DNA from: an uncultured Paracoccaceae bacterium
Lineage (GTDB): Bacteria; Pseudomonadota; Alphaproteobacteria; Rhodobacterales; Rhodobacteraceae
Reading direction: 5' to 3'
Assembly: GCA_947493745.1 (NCBI GenBank)
Contig: CANLSM010000007.1
Coordinates: 1 to 64,000, forward strand
DNA length: 64,000 nt
The notes beneath the pieces are model-generated. The model did no database searches, had not been told where the DNA came from, and worked only from the letters and a program-made list of their open reading frames with translations. This document shows positions 49,033-57,299 of the stretch, piece by piece; the stretch's first letter is position 1, and the number at the start of each line of letters is the position of its first letter. The translations under genes were made by a program, and so were the position numbers.

Positions 49033-50001
49033 TCAGGGGCGCGGGGCCGCCGCGCGTTGCAGCCTGTCATTGATGGCCAGACCCAGACCATGCTCGGGCA
49101 CGTCCGCGACTGCGATGCCCGTGGCCCCTGTTTCGCGGCCCAGAGCATCCAGTTGGTGCAGATAGGCAAAGAGATTTGCCGCAGCCTCAGTCAGATCGCC
49201 CGCACGGGACAGGTTGTGGCCTCCCCGATATCCCTCAGCCCCGAAACCGAGCCAAAGCTCGCCTGCGTCCGGGGCCTCCGCCCTCAACCGGATGGGCAGT
49301 TCCGGCGCATAGTGAGAGGCAAGCTGACCGGGTGCTGTGATCTTCGTGTTGTCCGGACTCAGAACCTGCCGACCTGTCGCCTCGGAAATCGCCTCCCGCG
49401 GGATGCCACCTGCGCGCAGCAGGACCGGTTGCGCATCCGAGAACCCCACAATCGTCGATTCCAGCCCGACCGGACAGGCCCCGCCATCCAGAACGGCACC
49501 GATCCGACCCGTCATCGCCTCCATCACATGATCCGCATGGGTCGCGCTGATCCTGCCTGATGGGTTGGCGGACGGGGCCGCAATCGGCCCGCCATAGGCC
49601 CTCAGCAATTCCTGAGCGAGCGGGTGTGCGGGAATGCGTACCGCCAGCGTCGGCAATCCAGCCGTTACCAGATCGGAGACACCTGTGTCGGTCTTGCGCG
49701 GCAAAACCAGCGTTAGAGGGCCGGGCAGAAACGCAGCCGCAAGACCAGCCGCCTGCGCAGGCAGTTCGACCAGCGCCTCCAGCGCGGCAAGATCGGGCAC
49801 ATGCACGATCAGCGGGTTGAACCGAGGCCGTCCCTTGGCCTCGTAAATTCCCGCCACCGCGCGCGCCATCCGCGCATCTGCGCCGAGCCCGTAGACCGTC
49901 TCGGTCGGGAAGGCGACGGTCTGGCCTTGCGCCAGCAGGGCAACGGCTGCACGGATGCCGCGATCGGTATTGCTGAGCCTTATGGTGTTGGTGCTGCTCA
50001 T
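49033..50001 (-). CDS. sua5: Sua5/TsaC, L-threonylcarbamoyladenylate synthase (long form)
   Basis: Makes threonylcarbamoyl-AMP from Thr, bicarbonate and ATP for the t6A37 tRNA modification. The YrdC domain has GQTVAFPTETVYGLGADA, KGRPRFNPLIVHV, LPGPLTLVL, TLAVRIPAHP and APSANPSGRISATHADHV; the linker PGQLASHYAPELPIRL leads to the C-terminal Sua5 domain, so at 322 aa it is the long type. ATG 50001 is chosen; the frame extends upstream to 50055. Divergent from the acyl-CoA dehydrogenase. Confidence 0.93.
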   Translation of the reverse strand: MSSTNTIRLSNTDRGIRAAVALLAQGQTVAFPTETVYGLGADARMARAVAGIYEAKGRPRFNPLIVHVPDLAALEALVELPAQAAGLAAAFLPGPLTLVLPRKTDTGVSDLVTAGLPTLAVRIPAHPLAQELLRAYGGPIAAPSANPSGRISATHADHVMEAMTGRIGAVLDGGACPVGLESTIVGFSDAQPVLLRAGGIPREAISEATGRQVLSPDNTKITAPGQLASHYAPELPIRLRAEAPDAGELWLGFGAEGYRGGHNLSRAGDLTEAAANLFAYLHQLDALGRETGATGIAVADVPEHGLGLAINDRLQRAAAPRP

Positions 50002-50119
50002 TTTCGTGACGTCGGGTCTCTCTTGCCGCAGGGGTGACGCGGCGCTAGGTTTCAATCGAACTTCATACAGATGCGGCGCGGCAGGGTCGAGGCCGCAAGT
50101 GACAAGCGGAGAGCCTGCG

Positions 50120-51796
50120 ATGACCTATCATGCGCCAGTGACCGAGATGCAGTTCCTTCTGGGCCCGGTTCTGGGCGCTGAGAAGCTCGCCGAAACCGAA
50201 CGCTTTGCCGAAGCCACTGCCGAGATGGTCGAGGCGATCCTGACCGAAGCCGCAAAGCTGAGCGAGGAAGTTCTGGCGCCTCTCAACCGCCCAGGCGATC
50301 TGCACCCCCCGAAGCTTGAAAACGGCGTTGTGCGCACCTCTCCGGGCTATGCCGATGGCTACAGAGCCATCGCCGAGGGTGGCTGGGTCGGTATCTCGGC
50401 TGATCCGACACATGGCGGCATGGGGCTGCCGATGATCCTGACGACCTGTGTGGGGGAGATGCTGGCATCCTCCTGCTTGTCGCTGTCGCTCAACCCTCTG
50501 ATGACGCAGGGCCAGATCGAGGCGCTGGAGCATCACGCAAGCGCGCAGTTGAAAGAGACCTACCTGCCCAAGCTGATCTCCGGCGAATGGACCGGCACGA
50601 TGAACCTGACGGAGCCGCAGGCGGGTTCTGACGTTGGCGCATTGCGCTCGAAGGCCGTGCCCAATGACGATGGCAGCTGGGCGGTTTCGGGGCAGAAGAT
50701 CTATATCTCCTGGGGCGATCACGACATGGCGGAGAATGTCTGCCATCTGGTGCTGGCCCGCACGCCCGATGGCGTGCCGGGGACCAAGGGCATTTCGCTG
50801 TTTCTCGTGCCGAAGTTCATTCCCGATGCCGACGGCAACCCGGGCAAGGCGAATACGCTTAGCGTCGTCTCGCTGGAACACAAGATGGGCCTGCATGGCT
50901 CGCCTACGGCTGTGATGGCCTATGAAAACGCGACCGGTTTCATGGTCGGCAATGAGTTCGGCGGCATGGCCGCGATGTTCACGATGATGAACAATGCGCG
51001 GCTCGGTGTCGGCGTACAGGGCCTCAGCCAGGCCGAGGCGGCAACCCAGAAAGCGCTGGCTTACGCGCTGGAGCGCAAGCAGGGCCGCACACCGGTTGAG
51101 GGCGCGGGCACGATCCTCGATCATGCGGATGTGCGTCGGATGCTGATGACGATGAAGGCGCTGACCGCAGTGTCGCGCGCGATCTGTCTCGACACCGCCT
51201 TTTCGCATGACATGGCTGCCGCTCTGGAAGGGGATGAGGCCGCGCAGTGGAAGGCCCGTGGCGCGCTGCTGACACCGATTGCCAAGGCCTTTGGCACCGA
51301 TACTGGCTGTCAGGTCGCCGAGATGGGGGTGCAGGTCCATGGCGGCATGGGTTTCATCGAGGAGACGGGTGCCGCCCAGTTCTACCGCGATGTCCGTGTG
51401 ACCACGATCTATGAAGGCACCAATGGCATTCAGGCGATGGACCTCGTGGGCCGCAAACTGATGGATGGCGGCGTTGCGGCCAGGGCAGTGCTCGCGGAGA
51501 TCGCAGATGAGACCGGAGCGGCGAAAACGGCGCTCTCGGATGCGCTAGACTGGATGCTGGGAGCGGAGATGAACGACCGCTTTGCCGGTGCCGCCCCCTT
51601 CCTGCGCGCCTTTGCGCTGACCCTTGGCGGGCACTACCTGCTGAAAGGGGCTGAGGTGTCAGGCGATGCGACCCGCAGGGCGCTGGCGGATTTCTATATC
51701 GCGCGTCTCTTGCCCGAGGTCACCGGCCTCTGCCAGGCGGCGATGAGCGGTGCCGAGGGGCTTTACGCGCTCGATGCTGACGCGCTGGCGTCCTGA
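50120..51796 (+). CDS. Acyl-CoA dehydrogenase (long form, DmdC-like branch)
   Basis: FAD enzyme introducing a C2-C3 double bond into an acyl-CoA. Seen are GWVGISADPTHGGMGLPM, GTMNLTEPQAGSDVGALRSKA, SGQKIYISWGDHD, the arginine/flavin region NNARLGVGVQGLSQAEAATQKAL, QVHGGMGFIEETGAAQFYRD and the catalytic Glu in TIYEGTNGIQAMDLVGRK. At 558 aa with an extra C-terminal helical domain it resembles the group that includes DmdC (methylmercaptopropionyl-CoA dehydrogenase) and long-chain enzymes; substrate not decidable. ATG 50120 follows GGAGAG. Confidence 0.9.
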   Translation: MTYHAPVTEMQFLLGPVLGAEKLAETERFAEATAEMVEAILTEAAKLSEEVLAPLNRPGDLHPPKLENGVVRTSPGYADGYRAIAEGGWVGISADPTHGGMGLPMILTTCVGEMLASSCLSLSLNPLMTQGQIEALEHHASAQLKETYLPKLISGEWTGTMNLTEPQAGSDVGALRSKAVPNDDGSWAVSGQKIYISWGDHDMAENVCHLVLARTPDGVPGTKGISLFLVPKFIPDADGNPGKANTLSVVSLEHKMGLHGSPTAVMAYENATGFMVGNEFGGMAAMFTMMNNARLGVGVQGLSQAEAATQKALAYALERKQGRTPVEGAGTILDHADVRRMLMTMKALTAVSRAICLDTAFSHDMAAALEGDEAAQWKARGALLTPIAKAFGTDTGCQVAEMGVQVHGGMGFIEETGAAQFYRDVRVTTIYEGTNGIQAMDLVGRKLMDGGVAARAVLAEIADETGAAKTALSDALDWMLGAEMNDRFAGAAPFLRAFALTLGGHYLLKGAEVSGDATRRALADFYIARLLPEVTGLCQAAMSGAEGLYALDADALAS

Positions 51797-52836
51797 TGGA
51801 CGGCAATGCGGTTCCGCTGACATTCCCTTTTGAGACCCCGCCCGCCGAGGGTGAGGCGATCGAAGTGGCGGAGGGCATCCTGTGGATGCGCCTGCCGCTT
51901 CCGATGAAGCTCGACCACGTGAACATCTATGCGCTTGATGAGGGCGACTGCTGGACCATCATCGACACCGGGTTCGACACCAGACGCACCCGTGAGATCT
52001 GGCACAAGCTGATGGACGGCCCGCTGTCAGGCAAACCTGTCCGCCGGATCGTCGTGACACATCACCATCCCGATCACATCGGTCTCGCGGGCTGGTTTCA
52101 GAGCGCCTTCGGTGCTGAGCTCGTGACGACCCGAACGGCCTGGCTTTTCTCCCGCATGTTGACGCTCGATGTGCAGGACATCCCGACGGTAGAGGCGCTG
52201 ACCTACTATCGGCGCGCCGGAATGGCCCCGGAAATCTACGCCAAGCGCGCCACGGATCGCCCTTTCAACTTTGCCGATGTTGTGGCCCCCATGCCGCTGG
52301 GGTTCCGGCGGATCGGGGAGGGCGACGAGATCACGATGGCGGGTCGTCGCTGGACGGTTCTCACCGGAAGTGGTCACTCGCCCGAACACGCGACCTTTTG
52401 GTCACAGAGTGATGATCTGGTGATCGCAGGCGACCAGATCCTGCCCGGCATCTCGCCCAATCTCGGCGTCTACCCGACCGAGCCGGAGGCCGATCCGGTG
52501 CGGGACTGGCTGGAAAGCTGCGAGCGGTTCGCCCTGCTTGCCGAGGATCGGCACATCGTCCTGCCGGGGCACAAGTTGCCCTTCACCGGCCTGCCGCAAC
52601 GCCTCTCGCAACTGATCGACAATCACCATGGTGCGCTGAAACGGCTGCTGGAGTTTCTCGACACGCCCAAAACCGCCCATGACTGCTTCCCGCCGCTCTT
52701 CAAGCGCTCCATCGGTGAGGGCGAGTATGGTCTGGCACTGGTCGAGGCCGTTGCCCATCTCAACCATCTCGACGCGCAGGGGCTGGTGACATTCGAGGAG
52801 CGTGATGACGGGGCGCGGCTCTACACGCGGATTTGA
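51796..52836 (+). CDS. MBL-fold metallo-hydrolase
   Basis: Binuclear-metal hydrolase, 346 aa. The metal motif is VTHHHPDHIGLAGWF (HxHxDH), further ligands in TGSGHSPEHATFWS and VLPGHKLPF. The C-terminal ~90 residues form a winged-helix-like extension (ALVEAVAHLNHLDAQGLVTFEERDDGARLYTRI in part) seen in LACTB2-type proteins. ATG 51796 shares its A with the stop of the acyl-CoA dehydrogenase, suggesting related fatty-acyl or thioester substrates. Confidence 0.9.
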   Translation: MDGNAVPLTFPFETPPAEGEAIEVAEGILWMRLPLPMKLDHVNIYALDEGDCWTIIDTGFDTRRTREIWHKLMDGPLSGKPVRRIVVTHHHPDHIGLAGWFQSAFGAELVTTRTAWLFSRMLTLDVQDIPTVEALTYYRRAGMAPEIYAKRATDRPFNFADVVAPMPLGFRRIGEGDEITMAGRRWTVLTGSGHSPEHATFWSQSDDLVIAGDQILPGISPNLGVYPTEPEADPVRDWLESCERFALLAEDRHIVLPGHKLPFTGLPQRLSQLIDNHHGALKRLLEFLDTPKTAHDCFPPLFKRSIGEGEYGLALVEAVAHLNHLDAQGLVTFEERDDGARLYTRI

Positions 52837-52893
52837 TTGTTCCCTCGCTCAAAAGGTGAGACGCTGGCTTTGAAACCATCGAGGAATGCACCC

Positions 52894-53343
52894 ATGACAG
52901 GCGATATCTCAACCAGCGCCGAGGCGGCTGAAAACGCGGTCCTGCGCATCTCCTGTGCCGCCCATGCCGACCCGGATGCGACAAGCGTCGAGCGCGAACC
53001 GCTGCCCTCTGCGGTGACGAAGAAACCCGTGGACCAGAAATCGCCCGCCGAATGGGCCTATGAGCGGATCATCCTCTATATCCAGCATTTCGAGAAGCAG
53101 CTCGATCAGGATCATGAGGTCGGGATGGGATTTGCGGGTTCCAATGTCGGGACGCTGCACATTCAGGGCATGGGGTTCTTCGCGCCTGACATGGTCACCT
53201 TCTACGGCGTGTCGGAGAGTGGTGCCAAGATGCAGCTTGTGCAGCATGTCACCCAGCTCAACGTCATGCTCAGATCCGAGCCGAAACTGAAGGACGAGCC
53301 ATCGCGGATCGGCTTCGTGCTGGCCGATCAGTTGGAAACCTGA
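52894..53343 (+). CDS. Conserved hypothetical protein (DUF6173-like)
   Basis: 149 aa, soluble. A variable N-terminus is followed by KSPAEWAYERIILYIQHFEKQLDQDHEVGMGFAGSNVGTLHIQGMGFFAPDMVTFYG (core EWAYERIILYIQHFEKQLD), a block I associate with rhodobacterial proteins of the DUF6173 type. ATG 52894 has GAGGA eight bases before; the frame is open to 52837. It follows the MBL hydrolase by 57 bp. No function known. Confidence 0.72.
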   Translation: MTGDISTSAEAAENAVLRISCAAHADPDATSVEREPLPSAVTKKPVDQKSPAEWAYERIILYIQHFEKQLDQDHEVGMGFAGSNVGTLHIQGMGFFAPDMVTFYGVSESGAKMQLVQHVTQLNVMLRSEPKLKDEPSRIGFVLADQLET

Positions 53344-53352
53344 CTGCAACAC

Positions 53353-53377
53353 TGTGACAACTCTGTCATGTGACAAC
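53353..53377. repeat. Direct repeat TGTGACAAC x2 with 16-bp period
   Basis: TGTGACAAC occurs at 53353-53361 and 53369-53377, about one and a half helical turns apart, 59-83 bp upstream of the oxidase subunit IV gene. It may be the binding site of an activator or repressor. TATATC at 53393-53398 downstream could serve as -10. Confidence 0.55.
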
Positions 53378-53435
53378 GTTGCAAAATCACCCTATATCGG
53401 TTCCAAATTCGATTGGTTTTGAACGGAGCGCTACC

Positions 53436-53570
53436 ATGAGCGAACACGAGCACGGCAAGATGGACATCACCGAGCAGGAGAAGACCTTTGCCGGTTTCAT
53501 GAAAATGTGGGTGTGGATCTTCGGCATTTCTGCGGCCATCCTGATCTTTCTGGCGATCTTCAACTCCTGA
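53436..53570 (+). CDS. aa3-type cytochrome c oxidase subunit IV
   Basis: 44 aa: a charged N-terminus (MSEHEHGKMDITEQEKTFAGFMKM) and a single span (WVWIFGISAAILIFLAIFNS). This is the pattern of the small subunit IV of alphaproteobacterial aa3 oxidases such as Paracoccus and Rhodobacter. The main oxidase genes are not in the window. ATG 53436 follows GGAG. Its stop overlaps the next start (TGATG). Confidence 0.9.
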   Translation: MSEHEHGKMDITEQEKTFAGFMKMWVWIFGISAAILIFLAIFNS

Positions 53571-53917
53571 TGCGCCTCTGGCTGGCGGTCTGTCTGGTGC
53601 TTGTGACACTGCCCGTCCGGGCGGTGGAACCGGGCACGGTCAACCGCTTTGTCAGCCTCTCGGATGCATTCAACGAGAGCATTGGCCGCGCCGATCTGAA
53701 CTCGGCGCCAGCGCCCTCGAAGCGGCAGACGGCCAGTTGCATGCTCGACTATTTCGAAGGCTATGGCGGCGCGGAAGCGGTCGACAGCCTGATGCAGCTC
53801 ATGGCGACGCTGTCCGCGGATGTGCAGTTCGACAACCCGATAATCATCGCTTTCAACGATGCGCACTCGCAGGCTTACCGGGCGGCGCTGAGCAAGTGCC
53901 TGCCGCCGGCGTCCTGA
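53570..53917 (+). CDS. Small secreted protein of unknown function
   Basis: 115 aa with a signal peptide (MRLWLAVCLVLVTLPVRA). The mature part has two cysteines (TASCMLDYFEGYGG and LSKCLPPAS) that could form a disulfide and an amphipathic middle (VDSLMQLMATLSADV). No family recognised. Coupled to the oxidase subunit IV gene by a 1-bp stop/start overlap, so expressed with it. Confidence 0.75.
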   Translation: MRLWLAVCLVLVTLPVRAVEPGTVNRFVSLSDAFNESIGRADLNSAPAPSKRQTASCMLDYFEGYGGAEAVDSLMQLMATLSADVQFDNPIIIAFNDAHSQAYRAALSKCLPPAS

Positions 53918-53933
53918 CAAGAGTTTCCACCTC

Positions 53934-54518
53934 ATGCGTTTTTTCAAAGCCATTCTGGCCGCCGCTGCCCTGAGCCTTCTCGCAGCCTGCGCCGAGCATC
54001 TTGTCGCTGATCCGGCGGATCTGGCGCGGGCCCGCCATGTCAGCGATGAGCAGCCCTATGTGGCGCTGATGACGATGGTCAATCGCAGCAGCGGCAACGG
54101 CGCGCATTCAGCGCTCGTGATCAATGCGAGCGAGCGGGTGATCTATGACCCGGCGGGGACGTTTCACCATGACACCATGCCCGAGACCGGGGATGTGCAT
54201 TTCGGCGCAACCGACAGGATGCTCAGCTACTACGAGCGGTTCCACGCGCGTTTCTCGCATTATGTGCATATCCAGCGGGTCAATGTCTCGGCGGAGATAG
54301 CCGAACTGATTTTCCGGCGGACAAAGGAGATGGGTGCGCAGCCGAAGCTCTTTTGCACACAGGCGACCACGCGGATCCTTCGCGAGGTGCCGGGCTTCAC
54401 CCATATCGAGCCGACATTCTACCCCGAAAACCTGCGCGAGGATTTCGCGGCGATCCCCGGCGTGATTGACCGGTATCGCGAGGAGGAGGACCGCGAGAAA
54501 GTGGTTCCCACCGACTGA
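53934..54518 (+). CDS. Hypothetical lipoprotein
   Basis: 194 aa with lipobox LAAC (Cys20). The mature part contains VALMTMVNRSSGNGAHSALVINASERVIYDPAGTFHH (core GAHSALVINASERVIYDPAG), RFSHYVHIQRVNVSAEIAELIF and KLFCTQATTRIL, an arrangement (H...H...C) that resembles papain-like/NlpC-type permuted hydrolases, but I cannot confirm this. It follows the small secreted protein by 16 bp and overlaps the next start. Confidence 0.75.
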   Translation: MRFFKAILAAAALSLLAACAEHLVADPADLARARHVSDEQPYVALMTMVNRSSGNGAHSALVINASERVIYDPAGTFHHDTMPETGDVHFGATDRMLSYYERFHARFSHYVHIQRVNVSAEIAELIFRRTKEMGAQPKLFCTQATTRILREVPGFTHIEPTFYPENLREDFAAIPGVIDRYREEEDREKVVPTD

Positions 54519-55330
54519 TGCGCTGGCTGAAACGCGGCGCGTTCGTGCTGATATTAGGATACGCTGTTCTGGTTGCTGTCTTTCTGGTCATGCGCCACGA
54601 TCTAATCTACCCGTTTCGGGACTTTCCGGCACAGCCGGCCGGGTTGTCGCGGACGACCGTGGCACTGATCCCGGCTGACAATGATCACCCTGAGATCGAG
54701 GTCTGGGTGGCGGAGCCCCTGGGCGAAAAACCGGTGATCCTCTATTTCATGGGCAACTCGGGCAATCTCGGCGTGAATGCGATCCGCCTGCAGGAGTTTC
54801 TGCTCAACGGCTATGGCATGGCCGCGATGGCCTATCGCGGCGGTGGCGGCAGACCGGGCTCACCAAGCGAAGCGGGGCTGATGGCTGACGCGACCCGGCT
54901 CTATGATGCGCTTGATCAGCTCTTTGCGGAGGCTGTCCCGCCGGGGCGACGGGTGATCTACGGAACCAGCCTGGGCACCGGCATCGCGACATCGCTTGCA
55001 GCCTCGGTCGAGGATGAAATGGCCCTGATCCTGGAGACACCGTTCACCCGGCTCTGCGATGCGGCGGAGGCAGCCTATCCCTTCCTGCCCGCCTGTCTGG
55101 TGCTGTGGGACGAGCGCTATGACAACCTTGACCGCATCTCCGGGATCGACACGCCGTTGCTGGTGCTGCATGGCACCGATGATCGTGCGATCCCGGTGCA
55201 TCTGGGTCAGGCGCTGTTCGATGCGGCCGAGGAGCCGAAGGAACTGATCCTCTATCCCGGCGGGCGGCACAATGATCTGCGGCTCCACGGTGCCGGGCAG
55301 GACACGATGCGCTTTCTCGAAGGCCTCTAG
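54518..55330 (+). CDS. Membrane-anchored alpha/beta hydrolase
   Basis: 270 aa, N-terminal anchor (FVLILGYAVLVAVFLVM, residues 9-25). The fold shows the oxyanion segment LYFMGNSGNLG, the nucleophile elbow IYGTSLGTG (Ser), the acid in LVLHGTDDRAIPV and the His in PGGRHNDLRL. It resembles ABHD13/BEM46-type hydrolases. Start ATG shares a base with the stop of the lipoprotein gene. Its stop shares CTAG with the convergent methyltransferase. Confidence 0.87.
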   Translation: MRWLKRGAFVLILGYAVLVAVFLVMRHDLIYPFRDFPAQPAGLSRTTVALIPADNDHPEIEVWVAEPLGEKPVILYFMGNSGNLGVNAIRLQEFLLNGYGMAAMAYRGGGGRPGSPSEAGLMADATRLYDALDQLFAEAVPPGRRVIYGTSLGTGIATSLAASVEDEMALILETPFTRLCDAAEAAYPFLPACLVLWDERYDNLDRISGIDTPLLVLHGTDDRAIPVHLGQALFDAAEEPKELILYPGGRHNDLRLHGAGQDTMRFLEGL

Positions 55331-56091
55331 CAGCGTTCGAAGGTGAAAAGGTCATAGTGCATCTGCCCGGCCTCATGGAGGGCACGCATCGCACCAACAG
55401 GTGTCTGCCGTCCGTTCGGATTATCCCGTGAAGGACCGATGACATCCCATGTGGGGCCGATATCACCCGTGAGATGGCGACGATCCCGCAAGGTGAGCCC
55501 CGCGTCATTTGCGTGCGCGATCAGATGATCCCAGTCGGGCGAGGCCTCGGGCCATGGCGCGAAACCGTCCTGCAGGCGGTGCAGGTCACGGGCCTCAGCC
55601 TCGTTTGCCGGTGGATTGAACCACAAATCGCTGATCGCCATGCGGCCGCCGGGCTTCAGCACACGGGCAGCTTCTGACAGGAAAGCCTCGCGGTGCTCGA
55701 AATGGAACATCGCCTCGACGCTGATCAGACGATCAAGGCTCGCATCGTCAAAGGGCAGGGCGCAGGCACTGGCCTCAATCCAGAAAAACCGGTTGCTGCG
55801 TGCTGGTGCAAGTCGACGGCAGATCGCCAACTGGCGTGGATCGATGTTCAGACCAGTCAGTTCGGCCCCGTTCAGCCGCATATCGGCCAGTCGCAACGTG
55901 CCGCCAAGACCGCATCCGACGTCGAGCAGCCGTTGCCCGTCTTTCAGGTCTGCGGCATCGAGATGCGCCACACTCATCGCCATGAGCGCATCATCCCATG
56001 TCATCCCGTCCGACCAGAGGCCGAGATGCACATGATCTCCGACATGCCCGGCCTCGAATGCTTTCAAGAAGGCATCGAAATAGGCGATCAT
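55327..56091 (-). CDS. SAM-dependent methyltransferase (class I, UbiE/phosphoethanolamine-type)
   Basis: 254 aa with SAM motif I RLLDVGCGLGGTLRLAD, motif II region FFWIEASACALPFDDASLDRLISVEAMFHFEHREAFL (core ACALPFDDASLD) and RVLKPGGRMAISDLWF. The N-terminal YFDAFLKAFEAGHVGDHVHLGLW resembles gamma-tocopherol/sterol C-methyltransferases. ATG 56091 overlaps the stop of the 2OG oxygenase (ATGA), so the two make one unit. Product unknown; a small-molecule substrate is likely. Confidence 0.85.
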   Translation of the reverse strand: MIAYFDAFLKAFEAGHVGDHVHLGLWSDGMTWDDALMAMSVAHLDAADLKDGQRLLDVGCGLGGTLRLADMRLNGAELTGLNIDPRQLAICRRLAPARSNRFFWIEASACALPFDDASLDRLISVEAMFHFEHREAFLSEAARVLKPGGRMAISDLWFNPPANEAEARDLHRLQDGFAPWPEASPDWDHLIAHANDAGLTLRDRRHLTGDIGPTWDVIGPSRDNPNGRQTPVGAMRALHEAGQMHYDLFTFERC

Positions 56092-56912
56092 CCCCAGCAA
56101 TAGGCGCGTGAGCCGTCCTTGCTGAGTGCAATGAAGCTGCAGGCGCTCCACCGGGTGTTGGGACCCTCGACCGGGGTGACCTGATGCAGATAGCGGCTGG
56201 AATGGACCACAACCAACTCGCCCGGTTGCAGATGTATCTTCACGCTTTCCGCATCCTCAAGGTTCGGCCTGCGCCGCCCCCTGTCGTCATTGCGGATGTC
56301 CTGCTGGTCGGAGCGGATGTCGAAAACCTCCAGAGCGCCGCCCGCATCCGGCGCCGAGAGGCAGAGCACGAAAGAGTAGATGTCGGGCTGGATCTGGGCA
56401 TCGACATAGCGATAGCTCGGTCGCATGGCCTGTTCATTGTCGAAATGCGCGGGAATATAGCCGCCAGTCCGATGTGACCGGATGGTCGTGAAGAAGTGCC
56501 GGTCGTCCGGGTCCGGTCCGGGGGCCGCAAGATAGGGTCGCATCTCGTCAAGTTGCGACAGAATGCCGGTCACGCGCTCGGTCAGCGGAACCGATGCTGG
56601 CGGGAAGCTGTCGAGAGCGGCCCGAAAGTCACGCTCTGCTGCGAAATACCCGGTCAGATCCGGTTTCGAGAGGTTGAGGTTTATCCCATAGAAGGACGCC
56701 TTGAAGGCCTCTGGAAACTCGGTTTTCAGGAAACCCGGCGTGTTGTCTTCCAGTTGCGCTCGCAGCCCGGAGAGCGCATCGGCGGAGTAGACACCCCGAA
56801 CCACGGCAGCCCCCAGATCGCCTGACCGGATACGAGGCAGCACGTCTGAGGCGGCGACAAGATTGTCAGCCTGCAAATGTTCGATCGGCAGGAAGCTGGT
56901 GGGACCGTTCAT
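56088..56912 (-). CDS. 2-oxoglutarate/Fe(II)-dependent oxygenase
   Basis: 274 aa from ATG 56912 (a GTG at 56918 adds two residues). The facial triad is visible: H156 and D158 in GGYIPAHFDNEQA, H243 in SRYLHQVTPVEG, with R254 in PNTRWSACSFIA to bind 2-oxoglutarate. The overall length and the N-terminal region differ from the short PKHD/prolyl hydroxylases, and no known substrate group is recognised. Translationally coupled to a methyltransferase, which suggests a two-step tailoring of a small molecule or amino acid. Confidence 0.85.
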   Translation of the reverse strand: MNGPTSFLPIEHLQADNLVAASDVLPRIRSGDLGAAVVRGVYSADALSGLRAQLEDNTPGFLKTEFPEAFKASFYGINLNLSKPDLTGYFAAERDFRAALDSFPPASVPLTERVTGILSQLDEMRPYLAAPGPDPDDRHFFTTIRSHRTGGYIPAHFDNEQAMRPSYRYVDAQIQPDIYSFVLCLSAPDAGGALEVFDIRSDQQDIRNDDRGRRRPNLEDAESVKIHLQPGELVVVHSSRYLHQVTPVEGPNTRWSACSFIALSKDGSRAYCWG

Positions 56913-56931
56913 AGACACTCACTTGAGAAAC

Positions 56932-56959
56932 GGCCCCCCCGGGAAATGCCTTGGGGGCC
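56932..56959 (-). terminator. Hairpin between dodecin and the oxygenase gene
   Basis: On the minus strand GGCCCCC (56959-56953) and GGGGGCC (56938-56932) pair around 14 bases, followed by GTTTCTC. It is a weak terminator candidate after the dodecin gene; read-through into the oxygenase gene is possible. Confidence 0.55.
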
Positions 56960-56965
56960 ACCACA

Positions 56966-57166
56966 TTACTTGACCTGGAACGAGACCTTGAGCGACACGC
57001 GGTAGCTGTCGACCTTGCCGTCCTTGACGGTCACGGACTGATCCTGAACCCAGGCTGAAGAGATATCCTTGATGGATTTCGACGCCTTGGCGATGGCCGT
57101 GGCGGTTGCATCCTCCCAGGACTTGTCCGACTCAGCCATCAATTCGACGACTTTCACAACGCTCAT
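56966..57166 (-). CDS. Dodecin family flavin-binding protein
   Basis: 66 aa: VKVVELMAESDKSWEDATATAIAKASKSIKDISSAWVQDQSVTV (core ASKSIKDISSAWVQDQS) is characteristic. The Trp in SAWVQDQ stacks on the isoalloxazine ring and the Gln contacts flavin. Dodecins form dodecamers that store FMN or riboflavin and quench them in light, which suits a phototrophic host. ATG 57166 follows GGGAGAAG. Confidence 0.93.
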   Translation of the reverse strand: MSVVKVVELMAESDKSWEDATATAIAKASKSIKDISSAWVQDQSVTVKDGKVDSYRVSLKVSFQVK

Positions 57167-57299
57167 GGCGCTTCTCCCTTTGTTGTTTGTCTACCCAGGG
57201 TAAGGCTAACAGAAAGGCTGCATGCTTAGCAAAGCCTGCATTACTCAATGCTGCCGGAGATCAGTACTTCCAACGCGCAGAGTGACAGCTTTTTGTTCT

